46,475 bases of DNA, taken from positions 1 to 46,475 of the forward strand of contig NZ_NHPP01000028.1 in NCBI RefSeq assembly GCF_002838835.1, in the 5' to 3' direction. Below, piece after piece: positions 18,861-27,245 of this stretch; the stretch's first letter is position 1; the number at the start of each line of letters is the position of its first letter. The DNA comes from Siphonobacter sp. SORGH_AS_0500 (lineage in GTDB: Bacteria; Bacteroidota; Bacteroidia; Cytophagales; Spirosomataceae). The translations under genes and the position numbers were made by a program. The notes under the pieces were generated by a model that was not told where the DNA came from, searched no databases, and saw only the letters and a program-made list of their open reading frames with translations.

Positions 18861-19271
18861 ATGCACCAGTATACTCCTTCTGACAGCCTTATCAACTTGT
18901 TGTTTGAGAACGGATTTCGTGAAGTGACGGAACAATATTTTCCCCACAGTCACGTCCGTCTTGAACTGAAAGGAGAAGCCTATCATCCCGCGTATTTCCA
19001 GCGAGCGTTTCGTCATGGAACGGGAACGGCTCTAATCATTCTCAATTACCTCACCATTCGGGTTCTTTATCGCACCTACGTACTGGTTGAAAGCCGTCGC
19101 CTGGCTGAAGATGAAGCACAAGCCATTGTTACGTTCTGCAAGTTACCTGCCAAGCAGCAGGGAATTCTGGCTGGAAAAATCTCCAATCTTTCGGAACTGA
19201 TGGCTGCGGTAGATCCTGCTAAAAAAATAGAAGCTCCGGTTTCCAAGAGCTTCTATGCCATTAAATCGTAA
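18861..19271 (+). CDS. Unknown conserved-looking protein, 136 residues
   Basis: No family recognised. The chosen start MHQYTPSDSLINLLFENGF is supported by the promoter just upstream; an in-frame ATG at 18726 would put that promoter inside the gene and adds 45 atypical residues. The protein mixes alpha and beta and is likely cytosolic: no signal peptide; one moderately hydrophobic stretch (TALIILNYLTIRVLYRTYVL) looks more like a buried strand pair than a membrane helix. The C-terminal half is helical and Lys/Ala rich. It is a single-gene unit, convergent with the SGNH esterase gene, 27 bases between stops and no strong terminator. Confidence 0.65.
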   Translation: MHQYTPSDSLINLLFENGFREVTEQYFPHSHVRLELKGEAYHPAYFQRAFRHGTGTALIILNYLTIRVLYRTYVLVESRRLAEDEAQAIVTFCKLPAKQQGILAGKISNLSELMAAVDPAKKIEAPVSKSFYAIKS

Positions 19272-19298
19272 GGATGAGTGACTAGTTTGCCGCTAGTC

Positions 19299-21179
19299 CT
19301 AGTTTTGACTTGCCGTACCTGCCCCAGCATTGAATTGAATTTGATGCTGGGGTTTTATCGTTACGTTCGTTTTACGGGTAGGAATACATCCAGGACAGTT
19401 GGCCGTCCAGGTGGTGTAATCAGTCCAGTCACCACTTTTAGCGGAAATATAGTCGGTAATGACAGTCACCTGTTGAGTCGCGGTAGCCTTACATCCGTAC
19501 AGGTTTGCAACCGTGAGGGTATAGATACCCGAAGTGGCTCCGGTTACCCCAGTTAAGACTGGATTAGCTACTGAAGAGGTATAGTTATTAGGACCCGCCC
19601 AACTGTAATACAGCCCACCAGAGGCCTGTAATTGTAAATTATTTCCTGCTGAAAGCGGAGAATTAGCCGTAATTGCTGCCGAGACACTGCCAAGAGAATT
19701 AGGGACATTAATACGAGGAGAGAGTAAGACATTATCATAAGCGTCTCGTACTTTCAGTTGATAACTTCCCTGGCTTAAGGTTGCCTGTGATCCACTAGCA
19801 GTGGTATTAACTCCATAATTATCAGCAGTATTAACCCAGGTATACGAAGTCCAGTTTGCATCTCCTTTAACTACCATCTGACCATCAGTACAGAATGGAT
19901 ACAGGCGAGTAGACGGCAAGGCTTCGTAGGGCGTAAGGCTTGAAAAAATGGGATTCAGAGCATCGAGCCAGGCTTGGGCAGCCGCATAATGCCCGGCTCC
20001 GCTAAAATGAATGTCATTAGCATCACGGTAGGTATGCGTACTGTCGTTATGAATGCCATCGGTTGCAGGACCAGCGTATACATTCGCGTTGTTTGCAATC
20101 AGACTATTCTGTCCGGCAATGATGTTGGGGTTTACCGTTGACGGCCCTGAAATAGCGAAGCGACTGGCTCGAGCCACTACCCAGGCCAGATTAGGCTTAT
20201 TACTTTGTTGGCGGCTTTGAGCAATGATTTGACTCCAGCGATTGGCAAAAACGTCACTGGGTGTATTCAGGTAGTTATCCGTTTCGCCCAGGTGCATCAG
20301 AACGGCTCTGACTCCAAATTGAGCGGCATAGTTATTAAGTGTGATCCGAAGATTGGCATAAGGTTGCCCCGCAGGGTAATTGTATCCAAAGGCCGAAGTA
20401 GGAGTGGCATTCTCGTTTAAACTTTCAAACCAGTTAGCGGTAGCTGAACCAGACCAGCCGGCTTGAAAGAAAGCTACCGGAACCCGCAATTGATCCACCA
20501 GTTTATCGCCTAAGACTCCCCAATACCAGGAAGAAAGACCAAAGGGAGAAATGGGCGTAGTAGCGTCCAGATGAACGAAAGATGGAATAGCGACCCGATC
20601 CTTAACGCTGCTATAGCCCCATCCACTCCAGGTGCTGGGGTCGCCGGGGTTCGGTTCTGGATTGGGCCTATAGCCAATGGCTACGGCACTTACCTGATCG
20701 TAACTGGCTGAGGGACCAGTATTATTGGCATCGCCATTGCCAGTAGCGTTAGACTGCCCCGTAATGATGAATACTTCGCCGACCCCCACTTTGGAGAGTG
20801 TTACTTCAGAACCCAGCGGCGAGCCGTTCCGATAGGCTTGTACTTTCAAGTCATACCAGCCTCCTTTCACCGTTACGTTCCCTTGAAAGTAACCATTGGA
20901 GGGAGTGGTGGTAGTCGTACCCGGAAACTGCCAGAGGGATTTCCAGCCTTCATCTTCCGCCGCATTAGGGCCAATATTCGTACCAGAAGCTATCTGAAAA
21001 CGAACTTTGATTTCATCAACGGGTTCGGAATAATTTCCTGCAACGGTAATCGTAGCCTGGTTCTGATTGTTACGCTGGTAAACAGACCTGGAAGTTGGAG
21101 AAGTGAGGGTTATTTGAGAATGAGAGAGAAGAGGAAACAGAACTAATGAATAGAGAATGAGACAGTAACGATGATACAT
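19299..21179 (-). CDS. Secreted SGNH-type carbohydrate esterase with Ig-like domains
   Basis: The 626-residue protein has a signal peptide ending LLSHSQ. A beta-sandwich domain (about 25-120) comes first, then an SGNH/sialate-O-acetylesterase-like domain (about 135-420). Its block I is IITGQSNATG (nucleophile Ser), the central block is MHLGETDNY, and block V is NDIHFSGAGHY with the D-x-x-H pair. Two Ig/PKD-like domains follow (PFCTDGQMVV..., SPLSAGNNLQLQASGG...). The end, GDWTDYTTWTANCPGCIPT, is the start of a motif that in related secreted proteins usually leads to more strands and a type 9 sorting tail; here it stops soon after (AGTASQN), so the C-terminus may be truncated. It probably removes acetyl groups from glycans at the cell surface. 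Confidence 0.82.
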   Translation of the reverse strand: MYHRYCLILYSLVLFPLLSHSQITLTSPTSRSVYQRNNQNQATITVAGNYSEPVDEIKVRFQIASGTNIGPNAAEDEGWKSLWQFPGTTTTTPSNGYFQGNVTVKGGWYDLKVQAYRNGSPLGSEVTLSKVGVGEVFIITGQSNATGNGDANNTGPSASYDQVSAVAIGYRPNPEPNPGDPSTWSGWGYSSVKDRVAIPSFVHLDATTPISPFGLSSWYWGVLGDKLVDQLRVPVAFFQAGWSGSATANWFESLNENATPTSAFGYNYPAGQPYANLRITLNNYAAQFGVRAVLMHLGETDNYLNTPSDVFANRWSQIIAQSRQQSNKPNLAWVVARASRFAISGPSTVNPNIIAGQNSLIANNANVYAGPATDGIHNDSTHTYRDANDIHFSGAGHYAAAQAWLDALNPIFSSLTPYEALPSTRLYPFCTDGQMVVKGDANWTSYTWVNTADNYGVNTTASGSQATLSQGSYQLKVRDAYDNVLLSPRINVPNSLGSVSAAITANSPLSAGNNLQLQASGGLYYSWAGPNNYTSSVANPVLTGVTGATSGIYTLTVANLYGCKATATQQVTVITDYISAKSGDWTDYTTWTANCPGCIPTRKTNVTIKPQHQIQFNAGAGTASQN

Positions 21180-21211
21180 TTAGATGTAGGTTTTATTAAG
21201 ACGGGGACAGA

Positions 21212-21241
21212 CAAAAGTACGTAAAAGCCTCCATTAGGCAA
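21212..21241 (-). promoter_or_regulatory. Promoter of the SGNH esterase gene
   Basis: Minus strand TTG (21239-21241), 19-nt spacer, TACTTTTG (21212-21219), inside and just past the 3' end of the exonuclease gene. The esterase can thus be expressed apart from the exonuclease. Confidence 0.65.
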
Positions 21242-21968
21242 GTCTGAAAATCTGCTCTTCTGGAAGAAGGGGGAAACGATTGAAACGTAAGTAAAGCTGA
21301 GCCAAAACAACGACGTCTTCCCGGCAATATTCAGCGATTGCGGTAAGGTCGTTTTGCTGGTAATAGGTTGCATTAACCTGGTCGCCGGAAAGATTTTCTT
21401 TGCTGGAAGGGATTTCAAATAGAGCCGCTAGTAACTCCAGGCTGGTGAAGTTTTTATAATCGCCAAACTTCCAGAGCTCCATTGTGTCCAGATGGGGGTT
21501 GTCATAACGTTTCCAGTTCGGATTCCACAGCGGTTTGGGAATTTTCAAGCCCTGCACCATCAGTCGGCGGCATAGGTAAGGGTAATCAAACTCGCGGCCA
21601 TTGTGGGCACAAAGGGTCAGTTTGGGTGAGTAACGCTTTTCAATCAGATCACAGAATTGTTGCAAAACTTCGGCCTCCTCATGACCGTGAAACGTGCGGA
21701 CACGGAAGGTGAGTTCGTCGTTTTCATCCCAATGAAAAAAGCCCAGGCCGATGACAATGATTTTGCCAAACTCGGCGTAAATCGCGGCCCGTTCCGGGTA
21801 AAGCTCGGCTTCGGTACGCTCTTCATCGTTTTTTAGCCTTCCGGCTTTTCGAATCCATTCTTTCTGGAGGCGTTCAGGAAGTTCGGTAAAATCGGCTTTC
21901 CCGGCAACAGTTTCAATATCGATGAATAATAACTGTTTGGTAAAGGCCCGAAACTCAAGGGGAGACAT
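21234..21968 (-). CDS. PolB-like 3'-5' exonuclease (DEDD superfamily)
   Basis: The 244-residue cytosolic protein has the RNase H-like DEDD exonuclease motifs: ExoI FIDIET (Asp17, Glu19), ExoII in AHNGREFDYPYLCRRL, and ExoIII YCREDVVVLAQLYLRF (YxxxD-type). It fits the family of stand-alone predicted PolB-like 3'-5' exonucleases (DNA_pol_B_exo2 type), two-metal enzymes that trim single-stranded DNA or RNA. The natural substrate is unknown. The gene is leftward and is followed at once by the esterase gene, which has its own promoter. Confidence 0.87.
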   Translation of the reverse strand: MSPLEFRAFTKQLLFIDIETVAGKADFTELPERLQKEWIRKAGRLKNDEERTEAELYPERAAIYAEFGKIIVIGLGFFHWDENDELTFRVRTFHGHEEAEVLQQFCDLIEKRYSPKLTLCAHNGREFDYPYLCRRLMVQGLKIPKPLWNPNWKRYDNPHLDTMELWKFGDYKNFTSLELLAALFEIPSSKENLSGDQVNATYYQQNDLTAIAEYCREDVVVLAQLYLRFNRFPLLPEEQIFRLA

Positions 21969-22146
21969 AGCGTAGGGTGTAGGTGGCTTTTAAATCATGC
22001 TCCGAAATAACGAAGAAGCCCCTCTATTGTAAAACCTATTTATTAACTAGTTGATAGTTATTGGTTGATCGATTGGTAGTCAGTACTTTACAGCCGAATT
22101 ATAGATTATGTAATCGTTACAAGATCTTCAATAAATAGCGGTTTTA

Positions 22147-22187
22147 CCTAAAAAGCGGCTCTTATCTGAATAAGAGCCGCTTTTTAG
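22147..22187. terminator. Strong bidirectional hairpin
   Basis: CTAAAAAGCGGCTCTTAT pairs perfectly over 18 bp with its complement around CTGA. No gene ends close to it on either strand (nearest is the exonuclease start at 21968); it directly adjoins the MITE-like element. Confidence 0.75.
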
Positions 22188-22189
22188 AG

Positions 22190-22566
22190 ATTGTCTAAAA
22201 ATAAGATATAAACAAAAGCTGCTTCTCTGGATGAAATCCGGGGACACGATTGTGCATTTAAATCCATTTTATACCTGAAGGACACATCATTACTTATCAC
22301 CAGCGTCTGTCATTCAGAGCGAAACGAAGAACCTTATGACCTTTTGCGGGCTTGTTGGTTAGGCGGTAACTTGACTAAGTCAGCTCCGCCCCATTCCGCC
22401 CAAGGTCTCTCCCTGCATTTGACAGAACAGTTGAGGGTTAATCACTGGTGCGAAATTTCATCTCGTTCCCACGATAAGGCAGACGTTACCTGCCATTATC
22501 CCTCAAAGTTTCATAAGCCTTGTTTCTCATGAAGGTCTTCCATTATAATATAAATTTTAGACAGCT
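22190..22566. mobile_element. MITE-like non-coding element, about 375 bp
   Basis: Bounded by inverted TGTCTAAAA (22192-22200) and TTTTAGACA (22556-22564), with looser similarity continuing inward (AT-rich). TTTTAG occurs just outside both ends and may be a target duplication. The inside has no credible gene. Base composition is richer in GC than the flanks. The ends resemble those of some insertion sequences, but no transposase is present, so this could be a non-autonomous element or a decayed remnant. Confidence 0.45.
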
Positions 22567-22586
22567 TTTAGGTATAAGCAATAAGA

Positions 22587-23000
22587 TTAATCGTGAAGGA
22601 CGCCTTCGCGTTGCAATTGGGTAATGGAAATCAGATGTTGTTCGTCGAGGCTACCCGGAACGAAAATGAAACGCTTGTCATAAATCTGATTATCAATAAA
22701 GTAACTTACCCAGTATTCGTTCGTCAAATGAAAAACGGCGGGGTCAATTAACTCGACTGCCTGATGTCCATTCGCGGGAATTTCTTTATAAAAATGCCGT
22801 AAAGTAGAGGTTTGCTGAGGAGCTTCGCCCAACTGATCAGAATTGCTATAACCCCGGGAAGTGACGAAAACATTGGTAATGGGAACCTCATTTTTGTTAA
22901 TCAGATACACCCGCCATTCGGCTGCATTGGCCTCGTTAATATCGCGGGTGATGGCTACTTTTACTCCTTCAACGGGTAAAAAAGGAATGTCTTTTTTCAT
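22587..23000 (-). CDS. Unknown protein, 137 residues, downstream of lipB
   Basis: No family recognised. It begins MKKDIPFLPVEGVKVAITRD and is predicted to be mainly beta (WRVYLINKNEVPITNVFVTS; EYWVSYFIDNQIYDKRFIF), like a small beta-sandwich. There is no signal peptide or membrane helix, so it is probably cytosolic. It lies 70 bases after lipB on the same strand with no terminator between, so co-transcription is likely. The sequence is well-behaved (balanced composition, clean ATG), which supports a real gene. Confidence 0.65.
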   Translation of the reverse strand: MKKDIPFLPVEGVKVAITRDINEANAAEWRVYLINKNEVPITNVFVTSRGYSNSDQLGEAPQQTSTLRHFYKEIPANGHQAVELIDPAVFHLTNEYWVSYFIDNQIYDKRFIFVPGSLDEQHLISITQLQREGVLHD

Positions 23001-23070
23001 TGGTAAACGTATTTTTTCAAGGCATCCAATCTCACATTTCTGCGAATGATAAGCCCCTTCCTGGAAGGAC

Positions 23071-23793
23071 TTATGCGTGTGCCTTGGATTCGATAATAGT
23101 CATTTCAAATAACTCGGCCAAGTGCGTTTTTACGCGTTGAGCAACTTCGTTGAAATCAAGCTCATGGCCTACTTCCTTCGCCAACGAGGTAACGGCTTTA
23201 TCTTCAATGCCGCAGGGAACGATGTAATCAAAGAAAGCGAGTTCAGTATTTACGTTCAGGGCGAAACCGTGCATGGTTACCCAGCGGCTGGCTTTCACGC
23301 CCATCGCACAGATTTTCCTTGGGTTTTTCTGTTCCAAATAATCCAGCCAGACGCCCGTCAGGCCATCAATGCGACCCGCGGCAAGACCGTAATCGGCACA
23401 GGTACGGATGATGGCTTCTTCCAGCGTCCGCATGTACCAGTGAATGTCGGGTTTGAAATTATCCAGGTCGAGAATGGGGTAACCTACCAGTTGGCCCGGC
23501 CCGTGAAAGGTAATGTCTCCGCCCCGATTAATTTTATAGTAATGAATGCCTTTGCTTTCCAGCTCGGGTTCGGTTTGTAACAAGTGCTCAGGTTTACCGC
23601 TTTTGCCTAAGGTAAAAACAGGCGGATGCTGCACAAAAAACAGGTAATTCGACGTAGGCACCTGTTCCGCTTCGGGTAACTTTCGGTTCTCTACTTTTCG
23701 GGCTACTACTGCTGCTAAGGTGCGTTCCTGCTCGTCCCAGGAGGACTGATAATCCCGTAGGCCCCAGTCCTGAAAGAATACTTCTTTATTCAT
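23071..23793 (-). CDS. lipB: Octanoyl-[acyl carrier protein]:protein octanoyltransferase
   Basis: It transfers octanoyl from ACP to the lipoyl domains of 2-oxoacid dehydrogenases and the glycine cleavage H protein, the first step of lipoate synthesis. The 240-residue protein has all LipB marks: RGGDITFHGPGQ (from Arg90), the catalytic Lys167 in AMGVKASRW and Cys194 in IVPCGIEDKAVTSL. It acts in the cytosol. A perfect -7 element (minus strand TACATTTG, 23820-23827) lies 26 nt upstream, with no clear -33. lipA is not in the window. Confidence 0.96.
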   Translation of the reverse strand: MNKEVFFQDWGLRDYQSSWDEQERTLAAVVARKVENRKLPEAEQVPTSNYLFFVQHPPVFTLGKSGKPEHLLQTEPELESKGIHYYKINRGGDITFHGPGQLVGYPILDLDNFKPDIHWYMRTLEEAIIRTCADYGLAAGRIDGLTGVWLDYLEQKNPRKICAMGVKASRWVTMHGFALNVNTELAFFDYIVPCGIEDKAVTSLAKEVGHELDFNEVAQRVKTHLAELFEMTIIESKAHA

Positions 23794-23880
23794 GATCTTC
23801 TTTGCCTTCCATCAATCTGCAAATGTAGCATTCCTGATAAAACGGTTCCGATTCTGGAAAGGTTCGGCGTAAAAAGAATA

Positions 23881-23903
23881 GGCAGCCGGGATTCCCGACT
23901 GCC
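23881..23903 (-). terminator. Terminator of the reductase-cobA unit
   Basis: GGCAGCCGGGA pairs with CCCGACTGCC (one mismatch); on the minus strand a T-rich tract follows. It lies 28 bases past the cobA stop. Confidence 0.75.
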
Positions 23904-23930
23904 TGGTGTATTCAAAAATTTCGTAAAATG

Positions 23931-24710
23931 TTACGAAAATAAGTTACCGTTTTTCAGGAAATCCTGCCATTCGGCGTCGTTACTTCGATACCCATAACGA
24001 ACGACTTCCCCCAGAACAATCACTGCTGGATTAGATAGCTTGTGTTCTAATGCCAGCCGGGGTAACTCCTGAGCCGTGCCGAGAGCCGTTCGTTGCTCGG
24101 CCGTGGTGCCGTTTTGCAGAATGGCAGCGGGTAAATCAGCTTTACCCATTTTGCAGCAAAGCTCAGCGATTTCTTCCAGCTTATTCATGCCCATCAGTAC
24201 CACTACGGTTGCGGTGGTGCATAAGGCCAGGCAAAGATCACGAGAGAGCGAACCATCGGTTTTTGTGCCAGTAATGACCCAGAAACTCTCGCTTATGCCC
24301 CGGGCGGTCATGGGAATTCCGGCAGTTCCGGCCACGGCCAGAGCCGAAGAAATGCCGGGAACATAATCCGTTTCAATCCCAAACTGACGGGCATATTCGA
24401 TTTCCTCCTGACCCCGACCAAAAACGAAAGGATCGCCGCCTTTGAGCCGCACGACGTGACCCGACGCATAGGCTTTCTCCACAATCAGATCATTGATACT
24501 TTCCTGTGAAAAACTCTGTCCGGGGCGTTTGCCAACGTAAATCTTCTCCGTATCGGGAGAACAATGGTCGAGTAATACGGGATCAATCAGGGCATCGTAA
24601 AGTACTACCTGAGCCTGTTGCAGGACTTTTACCGCTTTCAGGGTGATGAGATCGGGGTCTCCCGGCCCTGCTCCAACGACGGTCAGTTTAGGGTTTATTT
24701 TTTTGCTCAT
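23931..24710 (-). CDS. cobA: Uroporphyrinogen-III C-methyltransferase (SUMT)
   Basis: It makes precorrin-2 from uroporphyrinogen III with two SAM, the first step toward siroheme. The start at MSKKINPKLTVVGAGPGDPD (24710) gives 259 residues, normal for single-domain SUMT; the longer frame to 24869 overlaps the reductase gene. Motifs: VGAGPGDPDLITLKA, YVGKRPGQ, VVRLKGGDPFVFGRGQEE, PGISSALAVAG and GIPMTARG. It starts 10 bases past the reductase stop and is surely co-transcribed: siroheme is the reductase's cofactor. The later steps (oxidase/ferrochelatase) are not encoded here. Confidence 0.95.
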   Translation of the reverse strand: MSKKINPKLTVVGAGPGDPDLITLKAVKVLQQAQVVLYDALIDPVLLDHCSPDTEKIYVGKRPGQSFSQESINDLIVEKAYASGHVVRLKGGDPFVFGRGQEEIEYARQFGIETDYVPGISSALAVAGTAGIPMTARGISESFWVITGTKTDGSLSRDLCLALCTTATVVVLMGMNKLEEIAELCCKMGKADLPAAILQNGTTAEQRTALGTAQELPRLALEHKLSNPAVIVLGEVVRYGYRSNDAEWQDFLKNGNLFS

Positions 24711-24720
24711 TCGTATAAAC

Positions 24721-26814
24721 TCAGGCCTTGGTAGCGACGGCTTCTTCGCGTACGCTACGGGCCCGTTGAATAAATTCAAGTGCTTCGGCCAGGAAACGAG
24801 CTGCGAATTCTGCCGAGGGTTCATTCTGGTTGATTTGCAGCGTCTTTTCGGTGAACGTTTTACCACCAAAGGTAAATTCTCCCGTCTCTACGTACTGCTT
24901 ATCAAATTCCTTAATCACCGCGTGCTGCGTGCTAACGTTTACGCTTTTATCAAGTAATAAAGCTTTCGCTCCCGAAACAAAGACGCTGTAGCTGTGGTAA
25001 ATCGAATCGGCGTAACGACCTTCTTCAAAAGCGGCCTTGGCCCAGTCGTATTTTTCTTCCGCTTCAAAAATCAGCGTTGCTACCAGGTCAATAATGACGC
25101 TGGCACATTCTCCAACTCCAATTTCGGTGGCAAATGCACCCGTCTGGCCCCAGTCAACGAAATCGCTGTCAACTACGGTAGTCAGATCGGTCAGGGGTTT
25201 GAGTAAGCCGTAGAAGTACTTTTCGCCCTGACGGTCATAATAATTGTGGAAATATTCTCCTTCTTCGGCGTTGGCATCGTAATCGCTCAGCAACCAACGC
25301 AGGGCCTGCGGACCGCGTTTAGATGGAATCTTGATGACTTTGTCAGCCACCCGGCCTTGTCCATCGCCAAGCGTCGCACCGCCGAGTAATACTTGCAGAG
25401 CCGGTAATACCCGTTTGTCAGGAGCTTTCATCGAGCTGCCATGCAGACCGATGTGAGCCATACTGTGTTGACCACAGGCATTCATACAACCCGAAATCTT
25501 GATTAACAGGTCGTTATTAAAAATCAGATCAGGGAATTCGTTCTGAATGACTTTTTCCAGTTCCAGTGAAATCGAAGTCGAATCTGAAATAGCCAGGTTA
25601 CAAGTATCCGTTCCGGGGCAGGCGGTGATATTGGCTGTACTGTTGGCTCCTGCCTGAGCAAAACCATGAGCCGCAAGGATGGTATAAACCGTTTGTAAAT
25701 CTTCACCTTTCACAAAGCGAAGTAACAAGCCCTGATTAATCGTAACGCGAACGTCATCAGCCACGTAAGGACTCAGTTGTTCAATCAGACTACGGCTTAC
25801 TTCGGAACGAATATTACCCAGGGGTACGCGAACAAATACGCCATAATAACCCGCCTGTTTTTGAGCAAATACGTTGGATTGATACCAGTTGGTCAATTCA
25901 ACCGAATCGAAGGCAGGTTCCGTCGTCGCTAAAGGAGCCACTTCGTTTTCTGGGGCTTCAATTTCAAAAGTTTTGGATTTCAGGGCTGTCCATTCTTCTT
26001 CCACCAGACGCTTGAATTCATCCAGACCAATTTTAGCGAGCAGGAATTTCAGACGGGCCTTATGACGGCTATTCCGCTCGCCATGACGATCAAAAATTCG
26101 TAAAACCGCTTCAATTGTTGGAATCAACTGATTAGCTGGCAGGAATTCATAATACAGATGAGCCAGAGCTGGTTGAGCACCCAATCCGCCGCCTACATAT
26201 ACCTTGAAGCCCCGCTGCCCATCCTGAATTTTAGGAATAAAGCCTAGGTCATGCATGTAAGCTAAGGCCGTATCCTCGTCTGTACTGGAGAAAGACATCT
26301 TAAACTTACGACCCATTTCCTGGCAAATCGGATTACGCAGGAAATAACGGAAAGTAGCATCTGCGTAAGGGGTTACGTCAAAAGGCTCCTGGGGATCGAT
26401 ACCCGCGGTTGGAGAAGCCGTTACGTTTCGAACCGTGTTTCCACAAGCTTCCCGGAGGGTAATATCATCTTTCTCCAGGTTAGCCCATAGTTCAGGCGTA
26501 CGATCCAGACTTACGAAGTGAATCTGAATATCCTGGCGAGTGGTCAGGTGAAGATTTCCCGTTGAATATTCATCCGAAATATCAGCAATCCGTTTCCACT
26601 GTTTGAAAGTCATTTTGCCGTAGGGCAACTTAATCCGTACCATCTGAACGCCCTGCTGTCGCTGTCCGTAGACACCACGAGCCAGCCGCAGACTTCTGAA
26701 TTTTTCTTCATGAATCTGGCCCTCCCGGAAAAGACGGATTTTACGCTCTAAATCGACGATATCTTTTTCAACCAGGGGATTTTCAAGTTCAGTGCGAAAA
26801 CTTTGCATATGCAA
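24721..26814 (-). CDS. Siroheme-dependent sulfite/nitrite reductase with helical C-terminal extension
   Basis: A cytosolic six-electron reductase with a siroheme-4Fe4S centre. The 697-residue protein has the two ferredoxin-like/siroheme half repeats; Fe-S/siroheme cysteines are Cys399 and Cys405 (ACPGTDTC) and Cys443 and Cys447 (SGCMNACGQH). Siroheme contacts include LTTRQDIQIHFV and CGNTVRN. After about residue 560 comes an all-helical extension of about 135 residues (YFYGLLKPL..., YDWAKAAFEEGRYADSIYHS), which resembles a HEPN-type domain; I recall this fusion in related genomes. Sulfite versus nitrite cannot be settled from sequence. The start is MHM; the third residue (MQSFRTEL) is an equal alternative. 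It is controlled by the promoter/operator at 26825-26884. Confidence 0.88.
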   Translation of the reverse strand: MHMQSFRTELENPLVEKDIVDLERKIRLFREGQIHEEKFRSLRLARGVYGQRQQGVQMVRIKLPYGKMTFKQWKRIADISDEYSTGNLHLTTRQDIQIHFVSLDRTPELWANLEKDDITLREACGNTVRNVTASPTAGIDPQEPFDVTPYADATFRYFLRNPICQEMGRKFKMSFSSTDEDTALAYMHDLGFIPKIQDGQRGFKVYVGGGLGAQPALAHLYYEFLPANQLIPTIEAVLRIFDRHGERNSRHKARLKFLLAKIGLDEFKRLVEEEWTALKSKTFEIEAPENEVAPLATTEPAFDSVELTNWYQSNVFAQKQAGYYGVFVRVPLGNIRSEVSRSLIEQLSPYVADDVRVTINQGLLLRFVKGEDLQTVYTILAAHGFAQAGANSTANITACPGTDTCNLAISDSTSISLELEKVIQNEFPDLIFNNDLLIKISGCMNACGQHSMAHIGLHGSSMKAPDKRVLPALQVLLGGATLGDGQGRVADKVIKIPSKRGPQALRWLLSDYDANAEEGEYFHNYYDRQGEKYFYGLLKPLTDLTTVVDSDFVDWGQTGAFATEIGVGECASVIIDLVATLIFEAEEKYDWAKAAFEEGRYADSIYHSYSVFVSGAKALLLDKSVNVSTQHAVIKEFDKQYVETGEFTFGGKTFTEKTLQINQNEPSAEFAARFLAEALEFIQRARSVREEAVATKA

Positions 26815-26824
26815 TAAGGCTTTT

Positions 26825-26884
26825 ATTCTATCGAATAAATAGAATTATCTTACAAACGTAGGACTCTTACTCGTAAAGCCCAAA
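26825..26884 (-). promoter_or_regulatory. Promoter with operator-like palindrome for the reductase-cobA unit
   Basis: Minus strand TTTG (26881-26884), 20-nt spacer, TACGTTTG (26853-26860): full consensus. Directly downstream, over the predicted transcript start, lies ATTCTAT-N7-ATAGAAT (26825-26845), a perfect 7-bp dyad. Its place fits a repressor operator. Confidence 0.65.
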
Positions 26885-26950
26885 CCCTAGTACGAATATT
26901 TTAGTGCGGAATAAGGAAAGTATTTTCTTAAAATCAGACGATTAAGAAGC

Positions 26951-27095
26951 TTAGTTGTCAGTTGGCGGTTTTCTGTTTTCAGTTCAAATACTTGCCTAGG
27001 TATGGTCTCTAATATCCACAATCACTCCAATGCTATAAAATCAACAGGAAAACGAAGAACAATTGAAAACGGAAAACAGCAAACGGAAAACTAAC
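26951..27095. repeat. Imperfect inverted repeat, 34-bp arms
   Basis: Left arm 26951-26984 and right arm 27062-27095 match at 28 of 34 positions when one is reversed. Both are made of GTTTTC/TTAGTT words. The space between has no gene. It occupies most of the otherwise empty gap 26885-27245. Confidence 0.6.
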
Positions 27096-27245
27096 CTCAT
27101 CTACTCAAAACAACTTTTCATCGATGAATTATTGAAACGGGTCATAATCCGTTTTTGAGCCTAGTAAACCTAAACAGCCCTTCCCTATCAGAGAGTCAAT
27201 TCAGTAGCAAAAAAGCCTTCTATGATACACCCCTGGTGTTAAACA

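Noticed and set aside
22344..22532. 62-codon frame inside the MITE-like element
   Set aside because: No resemblance to a transposase, no promoter, and atypical composition.
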